40,227 nucleotides of DNA from a virus: IMG/VR virus record IMGVR_UViG_3300006754_000045, positions 1 through 40,227 of that record, one strand, 5' to 3'. The position numbers and the translations under genes are program-made. The notes under the pieces were generated by a model. It was not told the DNA's origin. It made no database searches and saw only the letters and a list, made by a program, of their open reading frames with translations. Below are positions 1 through 9,000 of this stretch, in pieces (position 1 is the stretch's first letter; each line of letters starts with the position of its first letter).

Positions 1-20
1 AAAAAGTATTAAAGGAAAAA

Positions 21-3000
21 ATGAAAGAGTTGGGAATAACTAAAGTTCCTGAAATTGCTGAAAATAAAGCATATGTAGAGGCATTAATACGACAAAATGG
101 AGGCGAAATGGGAGCAGAAATTGTTTCTCCTTTACTTGCAGAAGTTTTAGATGCTAATAATGCTCATAAATTAAAGAAAAATCCTTTCTTTATGGACTTA
201 GCGGAATGGAAAAAGGCTGCTTGGAAAGAGAAAATTAAAAAAACTAAACAGCGTAATTCTTACGAGAATAGTACAAAAGCAGATGATCAAAATATAGTTG
301 AAGGAGATAAAGTGTGGGCTAGATTTGGACATTTAAAAGGTACATATGTAATAAAGAATGGAATAAAAGGTATAGAAAATAGTGATGGATTTCATCCTTT
401 AGATCAGGAAGATTTAAAATTTATGGAGAAACGAATTCTCAATAAAAATAAAGTAAAAGATATAGTTTCTGATTCAAATAAAAAAAGAACTAAAAATAAA
501 TTAAATAAAAACTCAAAAGACGAGGATGCAAAACCAACAAAGGATGCAGAGGATACACAAAATCAAACAAAGAAGCAATTAAAAGAAAATAAAGAAGAGG
601 AAGATATACTTGATAAAGCTCGTAAGGGAGATAAAGACGCTCAGAAGCAATTGGAGAAGTATGGTTTAAGTTGGCTATTAGAGCCTCAATATAGATTTAT
701 AGGTAAGAGCGAAGTAGATGCTTTATTAAATGGAGAAACTATAGAAGGTAAAACTCCATCATTTGGTGTTGATGTAACTAACGATAAGTCTGGTAAAACC
801 ACTCCTTCTACTACACAAGCATATAGAGTTACTTTCAGAACAGATAGAGGTCTTGATGATAAAAAAGAAGGATCTAGGATTCAATCGAAAAACGAGAACG
901 ATGGTTGGATTTCGGATGGTTATACTATAGAAGATGTTGAAAAAATAGAAAAACAAAATGAAGATGGAAGTTGGACAGGTATTTATGGAGATTCTCATTT
1001 AATTCAAGTTTCAGCAGCTCCAGTAGCTAAAAAGACTCAATATGCTTCTAAATTAAAAGAAATATTTGACAGAAGAAAACTTGCTACTAAAACCGATTTA
1101 AAAAATTCTCAACTTATAAAAGATATAAGAGTTGATAAAACTCAATCAAAGGATATTAAACCAAATAAAGCTGATAAGAATTTAGCAAGTATAATGCTTT
1201 ATGGTAAAACTTATAATGAATTACTAGATCAAGGTTTACCAGAAGAAGCATTAGAATCTGAAACATTGGCTTATAGAATTTTAAATGATTTACAATTTAA
1301 TATAAATGATTTACTTTTTTATGAAGAAATAGTACAAATAGATCCGTCAATTGCTGCTACTTTAACTACAAATGAAAACCCTGTTAAAGAATATTTTGAA
1401 AGTGATATATTTGAGCAGGCAGAACAACAAATGAGTGAAGAAGCTCCAGCAGCTCCAGCAGTTACAAAAGAAGGTGTGTCAAGAGTATTTAAAGATAATC
1501 CTGAGTTATCTAAACTTGGTACAGAAGAACAATACTCTTCTTATTTAGAAACTATATTTCCTAATAGTAAAGTTAAAGATATTGTTTATCATGCTGATAC
1601 TATTAAAGATAAAATATTTGATAAAACTAAAGGTTTATATGGAGTTTTTTATTTTGATAAAAAAGCAAGAAAACAACATGGTAATTTTGTTTATAGTGCT
1701 ATACTAAACATGAAATCTCCAGAATTAGTCCCTCCAGTAGTTTCTATGGATAACGTAGATAGAGATTCTGTAAAGCATTGGAAGAAAAGGGGAGCAGATT
1801 CAATATTAGGTAGTTTTGCAGCAGACAATATAGATACAGACATAGTAGGTAAAGAAGAACGAGTAAAATATTTTGATAAGGCATTTTCAGATTTACAAAA
1901 AAGAGGATATTTGAGAGAAGACACTTATGAATATATAGTGTTTGAACCAGAACAAATTCATGTACTAGGTTCTAAACAAGATATACAAGGGTTTACGAAG
2001 TTTGTATCTAAGCCAGAAGCTCCAGTAGCTCCAGATGGAGATTCTAAAACTTCTCCATCTTCTCTTGGGTTCGCCACACAGGCTCAACCAGATGCTTCTT
2101 ATAAACACCACCCTAATATACAAACACATCAGGATGATTCTTCTAATGTTGTAAACAAGTTCATAAATAATAGAAGTAGAAAGGATTTAAAAAACTTAAT
2201 TGTACAGATAATAGATATAGATACTAAGGGTATTCCGTCCTCTCTAAATAAGTTAATAGCTAAAAAAGAGCCTATTGATGAAAAATTGGATTTAGGATCT
2301 ACACAGCTGCGACAACAGTTTGGAGAAAACCTTAAAGTAAAAGTTAAACTTACAGATACTGTAACTAATAAATCTGTAGAGACATACTTATATAACATAG
2401 TTTCTACAAGTAGTTTACAGGAATCAGATAATATTGTTAAGATGTTTAAAAATATCCTAAATGCTAGGATGTTAAATGAGGGGCCTTTATATGGTGCTAT
2501 CTCTTATGTAGACTTTGGTAAGTTTAATAATATTCCTGGACAACAAGCTAAAATATCTAAAATATTTAAAAAAGATAAACCACATCTTGCTGTTAATGAT
2601 GGTAAAGGTATTACTGATGGAATTAATCCATATTATACTGTGTCAGAGAATGGTGAAGGTAAAGGTAGATTATATGCAATATTTAAGGATAAAGTAGATG
2701 GTACTATTATACCTATAAAGCTTAATAATCGTAATATAGATAAGAAAGAGGCTGAGGAACTGTGGGATATAGTAGTAAAATATTTAGATTCTACCACTGA
2801 AGATCCTTTTACATTTACTTCTTTATATAAAGACACAGGTTTAACTGCTTCTCAGTATATGAAATTAATAACTTTTGTAAATGACTCCGTAGATTTAGCT
2901 GAAGATAAGTTTGATTTAGAAAATTCTTCTGGAACTATGTTTGGATTTAAACCTGCTTCAGATACTAGATCTGCGCATTTTCAATTTGGGTCTTATACTG

Positions 3001-6000
3001 TTAATAAAAATATGCTTGATCAGAATAAAGCTTCAGTTAAAACAGCATTTTTAAACCATGTCATGGAGAATAAAAAAAGACAAGCACATGTACATGGTAT
3101 GAATAAATCTTTATTTGATATACCTTTAATATCAAATACAGGTATTGAGACATTCACCTTCTTAGGAAAAGAGTATTCAATAAAAGGTAAAGGTAAAAAT
3201 TATAATTTAGATTTTATAGAAGAGGATAGAGTTTTAACTACTGATGTTGAGGTTTTACCTAATGGTAGAGTTCAAAACAATAGAAGATTAGTAATGGATA
3301 TGTATACTTTTACTCGTAAACCAGAGGTTATTACAGATGATACAAGAAATAAAGAGCTTCCTGATAATTTAGAAGGTGTAAATACTGATCCTATAGATGA
3401 TGAAACATTTAATCCAGACTTATTTGATCAGCCTATGGAAATCACTCCAGAAAATAGTAATCCAAAAGAGGTATTAAATGAAAAAGATGCGAGAGCATTT
3501 TTAGATAGAGTTTTAGGAGGCGCTGTTCCAGTTAGAATAAAAAATAAATTAGTAAAAATAGGAGAGCAAGGAACAGAGGTTTATGGGGCTTTTTCAGATG
3601 GTGTTATACAGTTATCTAGGTTAGCGCCTAAAGGAATAGAATTTCATGAAGCATATCATGTTGTAGAAACAGCGTATTTAACTCCTGGAGAGATCGCTGC
3701 TTTAAATAGAGAGACTGTAGGAAAGCATGGTGAACCTACAAATGCTACTATAAAAAATATAAAAGCTAAGTATCCTAAATGGAAGTTAACATCTAAGGAG
3801 GCTAGGCAAATAGCATTAAGTGAGATTAGAGCCGAGGAATATAGATTATATGAATCGTCTAAAAATGACGAAAGGCTTACTTTTAAAACTTTAGGAAAAA
3901 GAATTATGCGTTTCTTCAGGGAACTAGTTGATTATATAGTTCCTATGTTCTCTACTAAAAATGCTGCTACTATTTATAGTAGAATATCACGAGGACATTA
4001 TAGAAGAAAATCTGTTGCAGAAAATATAGCAAAAGAACTTAGAGGGCTGAGGAATAACCTAAAAGATGAACAAGCGAATGCGGGACTTATACCTGGCACT
4101 CCAGCACTACTACCAAATGACAAGGCGTTTCAACAGAGGACATTAAAGATAATAGAAGCTTTGAACAACAAGATTGAGGAGTTAGAAGCTAAATTAGCAA
4201 AAGAAGAGGCTAATATAGGTAATAAAATACTCTCTATGTCTATAAAAGATTTCTCTAAATCCGTAGAAGAAACAGCATTAGAAGAAGCTGGTTTTAATAT
4301 AGAGGATAGAAGTAATATAGCTACTGCTCTTATTGAGGCTTTAATAACGAATAAAGGAGGCGTAAGGAATATAAAATCTCTTAATGATATTAAGATTAAT
4401 GATAATATTCTTAAAGGATACTTAAGTTTTATACAAAAAAGAAGAAAAGAAGCAGGTAATGTAAATGTTGCTGATAATCTTGAAATAATTAAAGATAATA
4501 TAAAACACTTTTATAATTCAGAAGATAATACAGGTTTAATACTTGATATATTAGAGCAGTACAAGATAAGAATAGAAACAGAGGAGGACGCTAAAGGGAA
4601 TAAAGATGTATCCCAAGCTATGAGTTCACATTTTGAGTATAGTGGTAAAGATAATGCTGGTACTAATACAAAAATTTTATTATCCTTTTTAGTTAAAAAG
4701 AATGAAAAAGGAGAAAATTTAGTTGATGATCGTACAGGTTTAAATAAAATAGAGCGTTTCTCTATAGTGTGGAATGGTCTTGAAAAAGGTCTTTCTGATA
4801 TTACTAGTTATGCAGAATATACTAAAACGGGGGAAGTTAAGATTAATCATGCTTTTGATCTTATGATGAATAAACTAGAAGAGATGTCTTCTTTAGTTCC
4901 TTTATATACAGGACTTGCAGCTAGAATAAAAGGATTAGAAGAGAATGATCAAATCCGATTCTTTAATGCTTTTTCTAAGGCTTCTATGAATTTTGTTACA
5001 GCTATCGTAGATAAATGGGCCTTTCAACAAGAAAAAGAGGGAGAAGGTATTGTTAATATAGAACAATCTAATACACGTTTTATTGATCCTGCTGTACAAG
5101 GTAGAAAATTCATGATCAGAAAAAGATGGTTAGAGAACTTAAAACAAAAAAACTTCTTTATATTAAAAGATGAGGAAGAGAATTTAGATATTGATACAAA
5201 AGTATTAGATACTATATTAGAGTCTTGGAACTCTATAAGTGCTGAATATAAAGCTGAACTTAAACGTATGACTAGAGATATGGATATTAAAGTATCTCAA
5301 GAATATAAGCAAAATTTAATAGAAGACTTAAAAGTTTCTGGTATTACTTTATCTGAAATGGCGTTAGATATATTATTGTCATCTGAAAATACAGAAAAGG
5401 AATCATTAACAACTTTATTTTTAGGAGCGGGCCGTAATTTTGGAGTGCAAGACATATATATTAGAACAGCTAAAAGTAAACGAACGGGTAGAAATCCTTA
5501 TGATTTTAAAAGTATAAAAGTTAGGAGTGAAAATGATGCTATAACTTTAGATTTAAATTTTACTGAAAATAATCCTTTTTCGTGGGCAAGTTCTGCTATA
5601 AATACATTAGCTGAAGCAGAAGCTTTAGTTGATGTTAGTTTAGGACAAAGTAATATATTAGGGCCTCAAGGGAAGTCTTATTGGTTATACTCATTAAATA
5701 ATTACTTATCAAAACAATCTAATAGATTTAATGCTTCAAAATATGAAAGAGACGTTTTATTAAAAGACAGATGGGCGAAAGATTCCAATTGGCTAAAAGA
5801 ATTAATTTCTGGAGCAAAATTAAAAATAAGAACTTTTAATAATCTTAAATTATCTAATTCTAAAGATGAGGGTACAGGAAATACTGATTTAACTCCTTCT
5901 CAAGAGCATGCTTTTAGAATAAATTCTACGTTATTTAATATAGCTAGAGCTAAGGGATTATTATCTCCTCCTACTATGGCAGATAAATCCGTATGGAATC

Positions 6001-9000
6001 TAATAGAAGGAATGAAAACATATGATATTTTCGAAAATTCTGATTCAGGTTTTATATTAAGACCCGATGGTAGTATGAGAGTGGGGCATAATATAGCTAG
6101 AAAATTTGCAATATATGCTGCTAGCGAAATATCTAGAGTACAATCTGTACATGAGGACCTATTCGGTCAAAATGCTTTAACTGACTCACAGCTTATAGAA
6201 TATTATCATTATATGATGGAGAAGGGTAAAAAGAATAGAAGAAAAGCGAATGGTCTTAAATTTATATTATTTCCTTCTTTAACTACTTCTATTTTAAAAG
6301 ATATTGGAGTTATGACTGAGGATGGTGTATTTTTAGATAGTTGGGATTCTGATCTAGTTATTCCAAAATTAACAGAATTTGTTAAACCTATATTAGAGAA
6401 AAGAATTCTTGCAGAAGTAAACTTTGCAGTAGAAAATGGGGTAATAACAAAGACAGTAAATAAAGATACTATAATCTATAAGAATAATACTATTGCAGAT
6501 AGAATTATAAAGTTACATGGAGAAAAATATAAAAATAAAGGGGCACAGTTTAGAAGTCATTATGGGATAGGATTGGCTTTGGCTAATTATACTGTAAATA
6601 ATATGATTTCTTTTATAGAAACTACAAAACTACTCTCGGGAGATCCTGCTTTTTATAAAAATTTAGATGACCTTTCTAAACGTATGCCCGAGCTAATTGC
6701 TCCAGGGCAAGACTTAAAAATAATTGAAGGACATGAATTATTTACAGTTGCTGTAATTAGAGATCAGATTCTACCTAAATCAAAATATTATGATAATTAT
6801 ATTAAGTTTTTAATTGAAAAGAAGGGGTATTCTAGAAAGGCAGCTAAAAAGATATTAAAACCATATTTAAATGTAAATGTAACTGATGCACAAGCTTATA
6901 TAACACTTCCAAGGTGGAGGTCATTAATGCGTATGTTAGGAAAATGGGATGACAAATATGATCCTACATATTTTAGATTATTAAATGGAGAAATTGTAGA
7001 TGATACTAACTTTGATATGTTACTAGCACAACCTTTAAAAGGCATGCATTATGAACTTAGAAAAGGATTGCAATCTAAAGATGGGGGAACTAATCTAAAT
7101 ATACCTACATATTTAAAGTATTCTCAAGCTGTACTTATACCTGCTGCTATTCATGGAACGGAACTTCAAAAGTTATTAGATACTATGAATAGAGAGGGAG
7201 TTGATGAAGTTGTATTTGAATCGGGTATAAAAGTAGGCGCTTTAAGTCCTGTAGATATTATGCAGGATCATCAAACAGGAGAGTTGTCATCTAGTATAGC
7301 TCTTAATAAGTTTGTTTTACGAAATGAAAATTGGAAGTTACAACAAGAATTAAGCCCTCATACAGAAAATGAATCCTTAGAAGGATCACAAATTAAGAAA
7401 AGTATACTATCTAATATAGACTTAAACGCTGATTATATTGTCCCTGCAAAGATAGTAGAGGGTGTACAAGAGACTAAACGTATTTCTGGATATGAATTAG
7501 TAAAAGATCTTCATGAAATTGATAGAGCTTTAAGTGATATTGAAAAAGATGCTATAATTAATGAATGGGGAATAAGTGTATCTAAAGTTGATGATGTTAC
7601 AGGACAAGTAATGTATAATATAGAAGATTATACTAAATTACATTCTATTTTATATTCATCTTTCAAGAGAAAAAAGAATACGCCCGCAAAATTATTAAAA
7701 TCTTTAGCTTTAAATGAAGCTGGATCAGGATTTGCAATAGACATAAGTTCACATCCTTTTATGAGGGATATAGAAAATATGATAGGAGCTATGATAACGG
7801 ATAGGCTTATAAAGTTAAAAATGCCTGGAGGATCTTTTATACAGCAAAGTAACTTTGGTATGCAGCGAATGGCGGCTTGGTCAGATCTTTCTATAAAAGA
7901 TCAAAGAGAATTAAGTAAACAAGTTAATGAAAAAGGTTTAAGTCCTTTATACTATAGTAAAAATGGCACAGTACGAGCTCAAATATTCTTACCGAGCTGG
8001 TTTAAAGAGAAACATGTTCCTGGGCATAAAAAAATGTCTAACGAGCAAATTAAAAAATATATAATAGATAAAAGGTTATTACGAGCAGTTGGGTATCGTA
8101 TTCCAACTCAAGGTATGAGTTCTATAGATTCTTTTGATATAGTAGGATTTTTACCTAAAAGTATGGGAGATACTGCTATTGTTTATGATGAATTTACATC
8201 TAAAACTGGTGCTGATTTTGATATAGATAAATTATATTTACTTTTACCTTCATATGCAGAATCTAAAAAGGGCTTATATTATGTAAATTATGATGGAACT
8301 AAAACAATAGAGGAGAATAGAAAAGCTAGAGGTAATAGAACTAATTTATTCAAAAAATCTTTACGAAATAGAAAATTAGAGTTATATCAATCTATATTAA
8401 GTAGTGTACATACTTTTGATCAAGTAATAAATCCACTTGATTCTGAAGATATAAAAAACAATGCTGCAGAGGTTAGATATTTAAAACTTAAACACACTCT
8501 TACAGATAAAGAAATACAAGAAATTGAAGCTTCGAAAGGAACTGAAGATTTCTATTCTACTGTAAGTGATATTCTTATATCTAAGAATGATCTAGAATGG
8601 TTCTCTCCTAGATACCAAATGGAAACTAAAGAAAAGTTTTTAGGTGGTAAATTTGGTGTTGGACAAGAAGCTAGACATCTATCTGATCATGGAATTTCAC
8701 AATGGTCATTTGAGAAAGAAGTAGAATCTTCTTATTTCTTAAAAGGAAGAGATATTGGATTAGGGCATATTACAGAATTAGGTAATACAGATTTATCTAA
8801 AATATTATCTACTAATGGTTTATTAATATCTGGAATTATGTCGGCTAGATTAGATGCTTATGTAGATATAGCTAAGGATCCATATATATTTTATTTAAAT
8901 AATAATGCTATAACGGCTAATACAGTGGCTTTAATGGATAGAGCAGGCGTTAATCCTGAATGGACCAATAAGTTTATGGGATTAAAAGTTATCACTGATT